NCBI GenBank assembly: GCA_938017975.1
Contig: CALIKQ010000006.1
Coordinates: forward strand, 1-64,000
Length of the DNA stretch: 64,000 bases
Direction: 5' to 3'
DNA from: an uncultured Pseudomonadales bacterium
Lineage (GTDB): Bacteria; Pseudomonadota; Gammaproteobacteria; Pseudomonadales; Azotimanducaceae
The translations under genes were made by a program, and so were the position numbers. Below are positions 19,239 to 28,915 of this stretch, piece after piece. The number at the start of each line of letters is the position of its first letter. Position 1 is the stretch's first letter. The notes beneath the pieces are model-generated. The model was given only the letters and a program-made list of their open reading frames with translations, was not told the origin of the DNA and ran no database searches.

Positions 19239-21050
19239 CTAATCGATTGACCCGATATGAAGACGAATCAAGGCGCGCTCATCCTCTGTCAATTGGGAAG
19301 GTGCTTTATCGAGTAGTTGATTAATTTGGATTCTTGCTGACGAAGACCGATATTGGTCGAATTTGCGCTGCATTAACCCGACATACTCATCTTTTAAATG
19401 CTCTGGGCGAAGCAGCGGCTTGTGTTCAAAGGCTTTTTTAACACAATGTTGTTCGTCCCGGCCGTTGAATCGCGCAAGAATCTGGCCTGGAGCGCTGATG
19501 CTGCCTTCGTGGACACACACGGCAATAGACTTTATCAATCGATCTTGCATATTTTTATCGATATTTTGATAATCCTCGATATTGAACTCAAGCGCCAACT
19601 CGGGCTGCAGAATGAGAAGAGACAATGCGGGGTCTAAAGGCCCCACTTCCCTCGGGTCTTCTGAGTCATACTCGCCCGATTCCATCTCCGAGAGTTCATC
19701 CGGGCCATCGGTAAACACGGATTGAGGCTCGGCCGGCAATTGATACTTAATCGTCACATCTTCGAGACGGCCGCGCGCAAGACCCGTTAACTCAGCCAAT
19801 GCATCGATCATAAGCTGACGAAAAACACCCTCGGGCATCAGGTTGATGAGAGGCATCGCTGTCTTGCTGAGGGCGGCGCGACCGGCAATGCTCTTCGGAT
19901 CAAGTCCATCGACTTGCAAATCCTGCCCCAATTTTTCAAAGAACCAAGTAGACACGTCATCGGCACCATCAATGCGAGCACCGAATCGCTCCGTGCCTTC
20001 CTTGCGTACCAAAGAATCAGGGTCATGACCCTCCGGCAAGAACATAAATCGAGCGCTACGTCCGTCACTGAGATGCGGCAGCACTCCTAGCAACGCTTTC
20101 CACGCAGCCCTGAGACCCGCGCCATCACCATCAAAGCAGAAAACGATTTCAGAGACTTGCCGATACATTCGCTGGATATGCTCATCGGAAGTTGAGGTGC
20201 CAAGAGTCGCTACAGCATATTCGATACCGTGTTGCGCCAGCGCGACCACGTCCATGTACCCTTCAACCACCAACAGCCGCGCTGATTTTTGCTGGCTTCG
20301 GCGCGCCTCATAGAGCCCGTAAAGCTCCCTACCCTTGTGAAAAACAGTTGTTTCAGGAGAATTGAGGTATTTGGGCTTGCCGTCTCCGATCACTCGGCCC
20401 CCAAAACCAATGGTTCTTCCACGAAGATCTCGAATCGGGAAAACAATTCGATCCCGAAAACGATCGTACCTTTTATCCTCATCGAGATTTTCAACCATCA
20501 AACCGGCAGCGATCCAAGGTTGTAATTGAGCCGCATCTTCCGAAAAGAGCGCCGATAGGTTCTGCCAACCCGGAGGTGCAAAGCCTATTTCGAAACGATT
20601 TGCAATCTGGCCCGTTAAACCTCGATTTTTCAGATAATCCACAGCACGCTGACGCTGAGGATGGTTTCGCAACTGTTGCTTATAAAAATCTTTGGCTTGA
20701 GTCAAAACATCTAGCGTTTGCTTGCGCTTCATGGAGGACAAGCGGTCATCGTCGGACTGCTCATTCGGCACAACCATGCCTAACCGTGCGGCGAGATTCT
20801 CAATTGCCGTCACAAAATCCATGCGATCGAACTCCATCAGAAATTTGATCGCTGAACCCGATGCCTGGCAGCCAAAGCAATAATAAAACTGCTTTTCCTG
20901 AGACACAGAGAAACTGGGCGACTTTTCTTGATGGAAAGGACATAAACCTGAGTAATTTTGCCCTGTTTTTTTGAGCGTGACTCTGGCTTCAATGACGTCG
21001 ACAATGTCCGTCCGAGCCAGTATTTCATCGATAAAAGAGGAAGGAATCAC
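19239..21050 (-). CDS. dnaG: DNA primase
   Basis: A 603-residue primase that makes the RNA primers for replication. The N-terminal CHC2 zinc domain is visible (CPFHQEKSPSFSV and YYCFGC, residues about 37-65). The TOPRIM centre contains VVEGYMDVVAL and FCFDGDGAGLRAAWKAL. The C-terminal region binds the DnaB helicase. It sits between yqeY and rpoD as in the macromolecular-synthesis operon. Confidence 0.98.
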   Translation of the reverse strand: MIPSSFIDEILARTDIVDVIEARVTLKKTGQNYSGLCPFHQEKSPSFSVSQEKQFYYCFGCQASGSAIKFLMEFDRMDFVTAIENLAARLGMVVPNEQSDDDRLSSMKRKQTLDVLTQAKDFYKQQLRNHPQRQRAVDYLKNRGLTGQIANRFEIGFAPPGWQNLSALFSEDAAQLQPWIAAGLMVENLDEDKRYDRFRDRIVFPIRDLRGRTIGFGGRVIGDGKPKYLNSPETTVFHKGRELYGLYEARRSQQKSARLLVVEGYMDVVALAQHGIEYAVATLGTSTSDEHIQRMYRQVSEIVFCFDGDGAGLRAAWKALLGVLPHLSDGRSARFMFLPEGHDPDSLVRKEGTERFGARIDGADDVSTWFFEKLGQDLQVDGLDPKSIAGRAALSKTAMPLINLMPEGVFRQLMIDALAELTGLARGRLEDVTIKYQLPAEPQSVFTDGPDELSEMESGEYDSEDPREVGPLDPALSLLILQPELALEFNIEDYQNIDKNMQDRLIKSIAVCVHEGSISAPGQILARFNGRDEQHCVKKAFEHKPLLRPEHLKDEYVGLMQRKFDQYRSSSARIQINQLLDKAPSQLTEDERALIRLHIGSID

Positions 21051-21108
21051 CCAAGGGTCCAGACTTTTTAAGTTTTAAAGTGTGGCACTGGCCTTACCGA
21101 TACGCAAG

Positions 21109-21564
21109 TTAGCTGCCGCTCAATCGCTGTTTGACCAAGAGGCCAACTTCAGCCATATCCGCCCGACCCTGTAGCTGCGGTTTGAGTTGCCCCATCACAC
21201 GACCCATCGCCGACATGTCGGTTGCACCAAGCTCGGCAACAACTCCTTCGATCAGAGCAACAACTGCATCTGGCGAAAGCGGCTCGGGCAAGTACTTCCC
21301 GATTAAATCGATCTCAAACTGCTCTTGCGCAGCGAGATCTTCTCGGCCCGCATCGCTATATTGCCTTAACGAATCCTTCCGCTGCTTGAGCATTTTTTCT
21401 AGTATCGCAAGTACATCTTGGTCCGTGAGTTCGATACGCTCATCGACTTCCCGCCGCTTGAGCTCCGACATCATTAGCCTCAAGGTGCCCAATTTTTGTT
21501 TTTCCCGGGCACGCATCGCGTTTTTAACATCTTCTTGGATTTGCATCTTTAATGAATCCGGCAT
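21109..21564 (-). CDS. yqeY: GatB/YqeY domain protein
   Basis: A 151-residue protein with the YqeY fold related to the C-terminal tail of GatB: an N-terminal helical part (LKMQIQEDVKNAMRAREKQKLGTLRLM) and a C-terminal helical bundle with MGRVMGQLKPQLQGRADM. Its biochemical role is unproven; a tRNA-related function is inferred from the shared GatB domain. It lies between rpsU and dnaG, the usual position in this operon. It is separated from rpsU by about 380 bases, which is wider than usual. Confidence 0.92.
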   Translation of the reverse strand: MPDSLKMQIQEDVKNAMRAREKQKLGTLRLMMSELKRREVDERIELTDQDVLAILEKMLKQRKDSLRQYSDAGREDLAAQEQFEIDLIGKYLPEPLSPDAVVALIEGVVAELGATDMSAMGRVMGQLKPQLQGRADMAEVGLLVKQRLSGS

Positions 21565-21943
21565 TTTTCATCCTCCACCTGCTTTCCAGCGATTCCTAAT
21601 GTAAAGAAGCCGGGCTTAAATCAAAAGTCTTTTATCGAATAAACGCCGATGTTGAGGAGCCGCCGATATCAAGCGTCGCCAAGGTCTTGGGTCGCGCCGA
21701 TAAAAGAAGCACTGTTGCTATTGCGGCCTAAGGAGTCATAACGGCTCAGTGAACTGCTGCGCTGAGCTCTTTAAACTACGGGGACAAGGGCACGTGCATC
21801 GCAGCCTTGTAACCTCTTGAAGCTTTCTGGCCGCTTGAAGCTTTAACTCTGAATTCTTTGATTTGTAAAAGGCGGAAGAGACCGTCTTAGCCGCGGCGCT
21901 GGCGACAGCATCGCGGACTCAGACTAATTCGAGGGGTAGCAAT
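21565..21943. other. Spacer between rpsU and yqeY
   Basis: A 379-base spacer inside the rpsU-dnaG-rpoD series. It contains no supported gene. The 11-mer CTTGAAGCTTT occurs twice, at 21816-21826 and 21834-21844. It likely holds a promoter for yqeY-dnaG, and possibly the terminator or processing site that lowers dnaG expression relative to rpsU in this operon type; I cannot identify either element. Confidence 0.45.
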
Positions 21944-22159
21944 CTAGTATAGACGCTCCATCTTTCGAGATTCGCGCTGCACTTTCTTGGCATAACGCTT
22001 TACCGCAGCCGCAGCTTTGCGTTTGCGGATAGAAGTTGGCTTTTCATAAAACTCTCGCTTACGGACCTCGGCTAACACACCGGCTTTCTCGCAAGAGCGC
22101 TTAAATCGGCGCAGAGCAATATCAAAAGGCTCATTTTCTTTAACTTTTACAAACGGCAT
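21944..22159 (-). CDS. rpsU: 30S ribosomal protein S21
   Basis: A 71-residue basic protein identical in length to E. coli S21. It begins [20 protein letters not shown] and ends in the Lys/Arg-rich tail [15 protein letters not shown]21 assists in initiation by helping 16S rRNA pair with the ribosome binding site. It leads the macromolecular-synthesis series and diverges from tsaD, with about 190 bases of shared promoter region. Confidence 0.98.
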   Translation of the reverse strand: MPFVKVKENEPFDIALRRFKRSCEKAGVLAEVRKREFYEKPTSIRKRKAAAAVKRYAKKVQRESRKMERLY

Positions 22160-22346
22160 ACGCTATCTACTTTTTGAAGAGCGCGAATAATAAACGCAAA
22201 CACAGGTAAAAGCAAAGTAGGATATTGCCCATTTACAGTGTTGAAATCGAAGGATCGGGCTCTACCCGCGATTTAAAATTAGAGATCTTCAATGCGCTCA
22301 GCGTTACAATAATCCCTGATGTCATCTGATTTATTTGGAGCCTGTA

Positions 22347-23369
22347 GTGCGAGTGCTTGGCATAGAAACCTCATGCGATGAAACTGGCATCGCGCTCTTT
22401 GATGAATCTGAAGGCTTAATCAAAGATCTGCTTTATAGCCAAATTGATCTACATCGCGATTATGGCGGTGTTGTCCCGGAATTGGCCTCCCGGGATCACA
22501 TTCGAAAATGCTTACCCATGATCGATCAAGCGCTCCGAGAATCTAAAACGACCCCTTCACAAATCAGCGCGATTGCTTATACCGAGGGTCCAGGCCTGAT
22601 TGGCGCACTTTTGGTGGGCGCCAGCATCGCTAAGTCATTGGCTTTGGCCTGGAATATCCCGGCCATTGGTATCCATCATATGGAGGGCCATCTGATGTCA
22701 ACACAGCTTACGAGCGATCCGCCAAAATACCCCTTTGTTGCACTTTTGGTCTCCGGAGGGCACACGCAGCTCATGGCTTGTGAAGCACCAGGCGCATACG
22801 AAATCCTCGGAGAATCCGTAGACGATGCAGCAGGAGAAGCTTTTGACAAGGTCGCTAAAATGCTTGGATTGGGATACCCAGGCGGCCCCGCTGTCGCAAA
22901 GCTCGCGACCCAAGGTCGGCCAAATCAATATCAATTCCCACGGCCCCTGACAAAGAAACCCGGTTTGAACTTTAGTTTTAGTGGACTCAAAACCCACACG
23001 ATGAACACCTTACGCAAACTACCTCACTGTTCGAATCAAGATCGCGCCGATGTCGCACTCGCATTTGAGGAGGCTGTCGTAGAGACGATTCAAATTAAGT
23101 GTGCTCGAGCACTCGAAAAAACGGGGTATTCAACTTTGGTTTTGGCTGGCGGCGTGAGCGCGAACGCGCGTCTTAGGAAAGCCTTAGACCTTTTATCCCA
23201 AGAACGGCATGTCAACATCAATTACCCTGAGCTCAGATTCTGCACCGATAATGGCGCCATGATCGCAATCGCTGGCTTTTTACGCAAAGCCCAATGGTCA
23301 AATTGCGACCATACCATCGTTGCCAGACCGCGATGGCCAATGAACGAGCTCGGCGGCATTAATCCATGA
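22347..23369 (+). CDS. tsaD: tRNA N6-adenosine threonylcarbamoyltransferase
   Basis: TsaD transfers threonylcarbamoyl to A37 of tRNAs reading ANN codons, together with TsaB, TsaE and TsaC. The 340-residue protein starts [18 protein letters not shown], has the metal-binding HHMEGH near residue 112, GGHTQLM near 137, and the C-terminal [13 protein letters not shown] start at the GTG at 22347, with GGAG six bases upstream, which aligns with the start of E. coli TsaD. It overlaps folB by four bases. The plsY gene that often accompanies folB is absent. Confidence 0.97.
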   Translation: MRVLGIETSCDETGIALFDESEGLIKDLLYSQIDLHRDYGGVVPELASRDHIRKCLPMIDQALRESKTTPSQISAIAYTEGPGLIGALLVGASIAKSLALAWNIPAIGIHHMEGHLMSTQLTSDPPKYPFVALLVSGGHTQLMACEAPGAYEILGESVDDAAGEAFDKVAKMLGLGYPGGPAVAKLATQGRPNQYQFPRPLTKKPGLNFSFSGLKTHTMNTLRKLPHCSNQDRADVALAFEEAVVETIQIKCARALEKTGYSTLVLAGGVSANARLRKALDLLSQERHVNINYPELRFCTDNGAMIAIAGFLRKAQWSNCDHTIVARPRWPMNELGGINP

Positions 23370-23734
23370 CCAGGGATGATCACATCACAGTCACCGGACT
23401 CGAGATCGATACCATCGTTGGGGTCTACCCCAAGGAACGAGAAACACCTCAAACCATTTTTATTGACTTAAAACTGTATTACGCCTTTGAACCTTCCGCA
23501 CTCGAGGACGACTTTCAAAAAGCAGTCGATTATGACCGGCTGACCGAGGAGCTCTCAACCTTCATTCAGATGAAGCAATTTGAATTACTAGAAACCTTAT
23601 CAGTCACCTGCTGTGATTATCTGCTCAGCAACTATCCGATATCGGCAGTCGCCTTTACCGTTCATAAGCCCGCAGCACTCTCGCGCGCAACTTGCGTGTC
23701 AGCGACCTATTTCAAACAACAGGATTCGGCCTAA
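23366..23734 (+). CDS. folB: Dihydroneopterin aldolase
   Basis: FolB converts 7,8-dihydroneopterin to 6-hydroxymethyl-dihydropterin in folate synthesis and can epimerise it. The 122-residue protein is of normal length, with [18 protein letters not shown] at the N-terminus, the [10 protein letters not shown] segment and VHKPAAL carrying the catalytic Lys. The ATGA overlap couples it to tsaD. No folK follows. Confidence 0.94.
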   Translation: MTRDDHITVTGLEIDTIVGVYPKERETPQTIFIDLKLYYAFEPSALEDDFQKAVDYDRLTEELSTFIQMKQFELLETLSVTCCDYLLSNYPISAVAFTVHKPAALSRATCVSATYFKQQDSA

Positions 23735-23943
23735 GTCATCTGATTGGCTACCGGCTCTTCCCAAAGCACAATAGGCGTTCCGTATTGAGGCCCACTCTGC
23801 TGACATTCTCCAACCTTTGCTCATCTCCCAAGGAGAGACGAGGGAACACACCTCAAAACCTTTTGACGCGGTACAAAGGCAGTACCAAGTTCAAAGCACA
23901 AGGACTATACTTTCGTCCCCAGTAATTGCTTAAGCGAAGCCTT

Positions 23944-24951
23944 ATGGAACCAGACCACCTCAAGATCTTGGGACGTCTAGGACCTTTTTCAGCACTTTCT
24001 GAGACCGATCTAACGCTGATCGCTGAAAGAGGCACGTTCGCAGATCATCCCGTTGGCACCTTGTTGTTCAAGCGTTCAGCTAACGACGACCACAGTCATT
24101 TTCTACTCAGGGGCAAACTCAATCTGGTTGATGCCGCCTTTGACAATCAGGCCTTCTCCGATGCGGACAGCGTCAATTATGGCGCTGTTGACGACTTCCA
24201 GCCACACCGCGTATCCGCGGTTTGCGAGACACCGTGCCTCGTTTTTTCGTGCCCGAAAACTGTCCGGGACTCCATCGAAGACTTGCTCGAGAATGCGGCA
24301 GCAAGCGCCGAGGGCGTTGAGGCAGAGACCAACTGGATGGAACGACTGTTGAAGACCCCGCTCTTTGAATTTATTCCACCTACAAATATTCAAGCACTGT
24401 TTAAATGTTTTGAACCACATCAAATGCTTGCAGGCGATGTGGTTGTCAAGCAAGGAGATCCTGGAGACTACTTCTATGTGATTAAGCGCGGCATCCTGCG
24501 CTGCGAGGTTGAGAAAGAAGGCACCTACTCTGAGGTCGCGAAGCTTTCCGTCGGACAGAGTTTTGGACAGGACGCGCTCATCAGTGATTTACCGCGTAAC
24601 GCCAGCGTGATTGCTGAGACCAGCGGGGAACTGATGCGAATCAGCGAGGCAGACTTTGAACGACTCCTTCTCGCACCAGTGATCGAGGTCGTTCAAGACA
24701 ATGACATAGAGTCCCTTGGCCAAGCAATGGAAGCAGAGACAGCGATCATTGATGTCAGACCTACGGTAGAACCAGAGGGTCTAGATTCGAATGCACTCCA
24801 CATTCCTTTTCTGTCGCTGAGAACACATATGGAAGCGCTGTCCAAGGAAAAGGTTTATGTCATAAGGGGGTCAGGCTCAGAGAAAATAGCAGAACTCGGA
24901 GCCTATCTTCTCAATGAGAATGGCTTTACGGCCTACGTTCTTGCCCCATGA
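23944..24951 (+). CDS. Double cyclic-nucleotide-binding-domain protein with rhodanese-like tail
   Basis: The 335-residue soluble protein has three parts. Residues about 10-115 form a degenerate cNMP-binding domain. Residues about 140-255 form a better preserved one, with GDVVVKQGDPGDYFYVIKRG and the phosphate cassette FGQDALISDLPRNASV, where the usual Glu is Gln but the Arg is kept. The last 75 residues resemble a rhodanese domain (IIDVRP, then KVYVIRGSGS) without the catalytic Cys. There is no DNA-binding domain. It is probably a nucleotide or protein-interaction sensor. It overlaps coq7 by four bases, which ties it to quinone synthesis or respiration. The ATG at 23944 is used; a TTG 18 bases upstream is possible. 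Confidence 0.78.
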   Translation: MEPDHLKILGRLGPFSALSETDLTLIAERGTFADHPVGTLLFKRSANDDHSHFLLRGKLNLVDAAFDNQAFSDADSVNYGAVDDFQPHRVSAVCETPCLVFSCPKTVRDSIEDLLENAAASAEGVEAETNWMERLLKTPLFEFIPPTNIQALFKCFEPHQMLAGDVVVKQGDPGDYFYVIKRGILRCEVEKEGTYSEVAKLSVGQSFGQDALISDLPRNASVIAETSGELMRISEADFERLLLAPVIEVVQDNDIESLGQAMEAETAIIDVRPTVEPEGLDSNALHIPFLSLRTHMEALSKEKVYVIRGSGSEKIAELGAYLLNENGFTAYVLAP

Positions 24952-25580
24952 GAGTCAACCGACCGATCGATCAATGGCTGCTTGGCATAGACCGCAGTCT
25001 CAAAACAATGACCGGCAGCCTGCCCACCACCGCTGGATTCAAGCACAGCGAAGTCGAGGAGACACTCAGCCAAAACGAGAAAACCGCGTCGGCGGAGTTA
25101 ATGCGAATTAATCACTGCGGAGAAGTCTGCGCGCAAGGGCTTTATCATGGCCAAGCACTGACTGCCCGGAATCAATCTGCCAAAGGTCATCTGTTGAACG
25201 CAGCTGACGATGAGCAGAAACATCTCATTTGGTGTCAGGAACGGCTCAAAGAGCTCGATGCAAGAACCAGCTACCTCAACCCGCTCTGGTACATCAGCAG
25301 TTTTTTGACCGGTGCCGTGACCGGTTTAATGGGAGACAAAGTGAGCTTGGGTTTTGTCGCCGCTACGGAAGAAGAAGTTTGTAAACACTTAGACCAGCAC
25401 CTTGAACAGCTGCCCACTTCCGATCATCGCTCCCGTGAAATTCTCGAAGCCATCAAGGCTGACGAGCAACACCACCAAGATGCTGCGCACGCTCATGGCG
25501 GCGCCAAGTTCCCTAGCATCATCAAAAATCTGATGACCGCATCGTCAAAGCTGATGACCCGCTCGACGCGATGGCTCTAA
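24948..25580 (+). CDS. coq7: 3-demethoxyubiquinol 3-hydroxylase
   Basis: Coq7 (UbiF-equivalent) is a ferritin-like di-iron monooxygenase that adds the last hydroxyl group to the ubiquinone ring. The 210-residue protein has the ligand motifs ELMRINHCGE, ADDEQKHLIW, TEEEVCKHLDQHL and IKADEQHHQDAA in the expected order, with a hydrophobic membrane-associating segment near residue 105. It starts within the stop of the cNMP-domain gene (ATGA). Coq7 in place of the flavin enzyme UbiF is usual in Pseudomonas-like lineages. Confidence 0.96.
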   Translation: MRVNRPIDQWLLGIDRSLKTMTGSLPTTAGFKHSEVEETLSQNEKTASAELMRINHCGEVCAQGLYHGQALTARNQSAKGHLLNAADDEQKHLIWCQERLKELDARTSYLNPLWYISSFLTGAVTGLMGDKVSLGFVAATEEEVCKHLDQHLEQLPTSDHRSREILEAIKADEQHHQDAAHAHGGAKFPSIIKNLMTASSKLMTRSTRWL

Positions 25581-25588
25581 TCGATTCA

Positions 25589-25621
25589 GCGCTCAAATAG
25601 GAGGCCAAAGGCCCTCAGCGC
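25589..25621. terminator. Imperfect hairpin between convergent coq7 and VOC genes
   Basis: Outer arms GCGCT and AGCGC enclose GAGGCC, AAA and GGCCCTC, giving a nested, GC-rich stem with one bulge. It lies just after the coq7 stop and about 80 bases past the VOC gene on the other strand. No clear T-run follows, so the terminator call is tentative. Confidence 0.35.
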
Positions 25622-25699
25622 GCTTGGTCTGCTCAGGTTGGACGAACCAGGCTAGACGCAATCGGGTTTTGGCGCTCAATCATTCGGAACTGACTTTCC

Positions 25700-26095
25700 T
25701 CATGCCTCCGACATCGCTATCGGCGGGTGATAAATCACCTGAACACGAACCTCAGACGGGCCTAGGCAATAGAAACTTCTTGCGCCGTCACGATGCGTGC
25801 GGGGCTCGGTCAACATTTCTACATCCTTCGACGACAAATAGCTGTACCACTGATCGACGGCTTCGGGTGATTCGATAAAAAAACCGATGTGGTCGAGTTG
25901 CCCGCGTCCGTCCAGAGTGCTGACACCATGCAAGGCAAGATTGTCATTACCCGAGGTCAAATAAACATTGTCAGGGTCTGGCCGCCACTCAACGCCCATG
26001 CCCATCAGATCAACAAAAAAATATTCTGCGGCCTTAAGCTCCGTAACATACAGGGCCACATGACGAAGTCCACGTGTGGGTCCCGGTCGTTCCAT
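25700..26095 (-). CDS. VOC family protein (glyoxalase/dioxygenase fold)
   Basis: A small 131-residue vicinal-oxygen-chelate protein with two beta-alpha-beta-beta-beta repeats. Likely metal ligands are His in GLRHVALYVTEL, His in QLDHIGFFIES and a Glu in PSEVRVQVIYH. The family includes glyoxalase I, extradiol dioxygenases and resistance proteins, and I cannot say which activity this has. A GGAG-type ribosome binding site precedes the ATG, and a five-copy 18-bp repeat lies immediately upstream, so its expression might be affected by repeat number. Confidence 0.82.
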   Translation of the reverse strand: MERPGPTRGLRHVALYVTELKAAEYFFVDLMGMGVEWRPDPDNVYLTSGNDNLALHGVSTLDGRGQLDHIGFFIESPEAVDQWYSYLSSKDVEMLTEPRTHRDGARSFYCLGPSEVRVQVIYHPPIAMSEA

Positions 26096-26112
26096 AAATA
26101 CGATCTCCTTTC

Positions 26113-26202
26113 CTCAATGCCTTTACCACACTCAATGCCTTTACCGCACTCAATGCCTTTCCCGCACTCAAGGCCTTTCTCAGGCTCAATGCCTCTACCC
26201 GG
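26113..26202. repeat. Tandem repeat, five copies of an 18-bp unit
   Basis: Five head-to-tail 18-bp units with consensus CTCAATGCCTTTACCGCA fill exactly 90 bases. The first three differ at one or two positions and the last two are more diverged. The array ends 17 bases upstream of the VOC gene's start codon, in its presumed leader. In one minus-strand frame it encodes repeated KALS-type hexapeptides, but that frame has no support as a gene. Confidence 0.92.
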
Positions 26203-26484
26203 GAGCCTTTAGATCTATTTCCGATCAATCCTAGCATTCCTGGCTGGACGCATCTTCAGTGCCGAGCGTTTTTCCTTAAGGCCGGATAAGTTACCGCCGA
26301 ACCCTGATGGCGACGCTCAGCAGCATATTAAAGCCCTATAGGCTATCAACCAGGCTGCACTTCAGACTACAAAGAAGCGCACCAAAAATCACACCGGAGT
26401 TGCATCAATCGGGTACTAACCAGGTGACTGCTGGCTAATGTTTGGGATCTTCCAGCGAGCAAGGTTCCTCGAAATCAGCAGGCC
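26203..26484. other. Spacer between the repeat array and trpC
   Basis: About 280 bases with no supported gene. It should hold the promoter for the VOC gene and the 3' end of the trp transcript. I do not see a clear intrinsic terminator after trpC. Confidence 0.4.
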
Positions 26485-27273
26485 TTAACCAAACAGCTCT
26501 GAGAGTTTTTCTCCGGGGTTTGGATGCCGCATAAATGCCTCCCCAACAAGAAAAGCACCGACACCTGCTGTCCTCAATATGGACACATCGGAACGCGAAT
26601 GAATCCCACTTTCGGAGACCACCAACGTGTCCTGTGGAACAATGGGTAGAAGCTCAATGGTATTGTCAATCGACACCGAAAAATCATGCAAGTTACGGTT
26701 GTTTATACCCAACAGGCTAGGCTGAAGAACAAGGGCTCGCTCACACTCTTCGCGGTTATGAACTTCAACCAGAACATCCAGGCCTAAAGATTGTGCGAGA
26801 GAATACAGATTTCGGAGTTTATCGTCTGTTAATGCTGCAACAATCAACAAAACACAATCGGCGCCGAGCGCATAGGATTCATAAATTTGGTAGTCGTCCA
26901 CGATGAAATCTTTTCGGAGCACCGGACATGCCGCACTTGCTCGAGCCAATTCGAGATCGCTGTCACTGCCATGAAAAAAAGGCGCATCAGTCAAACATGA
27001 GATGCAAGCCGCTCCATGGACGTCATAAGATTGAGCGATCTGAGCCACATCGTAATCTCTTCGAATGATTCCCTTCGAGGGCGACCCTTTTTTGATTTCA
27101 GCAATCACGGCGGCACTGCCATCTTGATTGCGGGCCCTCAAAGCCCTAAGGAACCCGCGCGGTTTGTCAGAGCGTTCAATTTTCTCGAGATCGATCGGAA
27201 AAGCTTCGCGCTGTCGATCAATGTGTAGGCGTTTTTCGGCTAGGATTCGATCCAAAATAGTTGGCGTACTCAT
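26485..27273 (-). CDS. trpC: Indole-3-glycerol phosphate synthase
   Basis: TrpC closes the indole ring of the tryptophan pathway. This 262-residue monofunctional TIM-barrel enzyme (not fused to TrpF) has AVIAEIKKGSPSKG near residue 55, CPVLRKDFIVDDYQIYE near 117, LGINNRNLHDF near 188 and VVSESGIHSRSDV near 217. Its start overlaps the trpD stop by four bases. TrpF, TrpB and TrpA are not in the window, so the pathway genes are split, as in Pseudomonas. Confidence 0.97.
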   Translation of the reverse strand: MSTPTILDRILAEKRLHIDRQREAFPIDLEKIERSDKPRGFLRALRARNQDGSAAVIAEIKKGSPSKGIIRRDYDVAQIAQSYDVHGAACISCLTDAPFFHGSDSDLELARASAACPVLRKDFIVDDYQIYESYALGADCVLLIVAALTDDKLRNLYSLAQSLGLDVLVEVHNREECERALVLQPSLLGINNRNLHDFSVSIDNTIELLPIVPQDTLVVSESGIHSRSDVSILRTAGVGAFLVGEAFMRHPNPGEKLSELFG

Positions 27274-28298
27274 CCGTTGACCACCAAAGACTGGGAAAAG
27301 GTCACCAGCTGCTCTAACTTCTCAGCAGCCAGACCGCTGCGCAGAATCTCTTCCGCCTTGAGAACACCTGCCTCGAGATTTTCGGCGGCTGAGCCAATAT
27401 ACAACGCGGCCCCCGCATTGAGCGCAACCATTTTTAATGCTGTTTCATTTCTTGCCCCGAGCGCATCTTGAACCAACACCAAACTTTCAGCGGCATTATT
27501 GACTGTCAACGACTGCCAAGACTGCGCCTCCCAACCAAAATCTTCCGGTCGGACGGTGTATTCTTTAATTTCGCCATTCAAAAGTTCGGCGATAAACGTT
27601 GGCGCGGCAATACTGATTTCATCGTGGCCGTCCTCTGAATGCACAACGAGGGCCCGTTCGCCACCTAACTTCTTCAGAACTTCAGCCATCGGACGCAGTC
27701 GATTCCGATCAGAAACACCCACAACCTGACAACGAGCGCCCGCGGGATTGGTCAGCGGTCCGAGCATATTGAACATTGTTTTAAAGGCCAACTCTCGTCT
27801 TGCTCCGATGGCGTGCCGCATAGCACTGTGATGATTCAACGCAAACAGGAAGCCCACGCCTACCGTTGCGATACATTGACCGACTTGCTCTGGAGATAGA
27901 TCCAGACGAACTCCTGCAGCTTCAAGGAGGTCCGCGGAACCGCTGACACCGGTTGCCGCCCGATTGCCGTGCTTCGCAATTCTGACACCCCCCGCAGCTG
28001 CAACGATGGCACTGGCTGTCGAGACGTTAAAAATCTTGATGCCACTACCCCCTGTTCCGCAAGTATCGACCAAGTGCTCGAAGCGCTGAGGCAAGGGAGT
28101 TGCAAGTTCACGCATGACCTGAGCAGCTGCAGCAATTTCTGTAATGGACTCTCCTTTGATTTTTAGGGCCGTCAAGGCTGCGCCGATTTGCGCGGGGGTC
28201 GCCTCACCCGTCATGATCGAACGCATCAGCTGTACCATCTGAGATTCAGACAGGTTTTCACCATTGACCAGTAGGCTTAGAAGGGTTTGAGTCGTCAT
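27270..28298 (-). CDS. trpD: Anthranilate phosphoribosyltransferase
   Basis: TrpD joins anthranilate to PRPP. The 342-residue protein contains the PRPP-binding [20 protein letters not shown] near residue 82, the [19 protein letters not shown] anthranilate-site segment near 110 and [14 protein letters not shown] near 168. It is not fused to TrpG. Four-base overlaps join it to both trpG and trpC, so the three are one translational unit. Confidence 0.97.
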   Translation of the reverse strand: MTTQTLLSLLVNGENLSESQMVQLMRSIMTGEATPAQIGAALTALKIKGESITEIAAAAQVMRELATPLPQRFEHLVDTCGTGGSGIKIFNVSTASAIVAAAGGVRIAKHGNRAATGVSGSADLLEAAGVRLDLSPEQVGQCIATVGVGFLFALNHHSAMRHAIGARRELAFKTMFNMLGPLTNPAGARCQVVGVSDRNRLRPMAEVLKKLGGERALVVHSEDGHDEISIAAPTFIAELLNGEIKEYTVRPEDFGWEAQSWQSLTVNNAAESLVLVQDALGARNETALKMVALNAGAALYIGSAAENLEAGVLKAEEILRSGLAAEKLEQLVTFSQSLVVNG

Positions 28299-28885
28299 TG
28301 AGCAACATTCCGTTTAATAAAGTGTTCAAGTAACTGATGACCGTGCTCGGTTAAAATAGACTCGGGATGAAACTGCACACCCTCAATATCGTAATCTCGG
28401 TGGCGGATACCCATCACGGCCTCAAAAGCACCATCGTCATGCTCTGTCCATGCCGTGACCTCGAGGGAATCCGGAATATTCTCCGGATCAATGACCAAAG
28501 AATGATAACGAGTCGCGCGAAAAGGATTTGGAAGCCCAGCAAAAACGCCGATGCCGTTATGTTTGATCATTGACGTTTTTCCGTGCATCACGGTTGGCGC
28601 TCGAACAATCGAACCGCCAAAATTTTGCCCGATACTCTGGTGCCCAAGGCAGATGCCAAGAATCGGAATCTGACCAGCAAAATGCTTGATCACATCGAGG
28701 GAAATGCCCGCTTCATTTGGCGTGCAAGGACCGGGAGAGATCACAATATGCTGTGGCTTGAGCTGCTCTATCGTGGCAATTGAGATCTCATCATTTCTAT
28801 AGACTTTAACGTCTTGGCCGAGCTCAGCGAGGTACTGAACCACGTTGTATGTAAACGAGTCATAGTTATCAATCATGAGCAGCAT
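28295..28885 (-). CDS. trpG: Anthranilate synthase glutamine amidotransferase component
   Basis: TrpG supplies ammonia from glutamine to TrpE. The 196-residue class I amidotransferase has [16 protein letters not shown] at the N-terminus, [11 protein letters not shown], the nucleophile Cys in [15 protein letters not shown] and the His/Glu pair in [10 protein letters not shown]. It can also serve as PabA. The ATG at 28885 has GAGG seven bases upstream; a TTG six bases earlier is the alternative. Confidence 0.96.
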   Translation of the reverse strand: MLLMIDNYDSFTYNVVQYLAELGQDVKVYRNDEISIATIEQLKPQHIVISPGPCTPNEAGISLDVIKHFAGQIPILGICLGHQSIGQNFGGSIVRAPTVMHGKTSMIKHNGIGVFAGLPNPFRATRYHSLVIDPENIPDSLEVTAWTEHDDGAFEAVMGIRHRDYDIEGVQFHPESILTEHGHQLLEHFIKRNVAQ

Positions 28886-28915
28886 GGGCAATCCTCGGGC
28901 ATCTGCTAACTCCTT

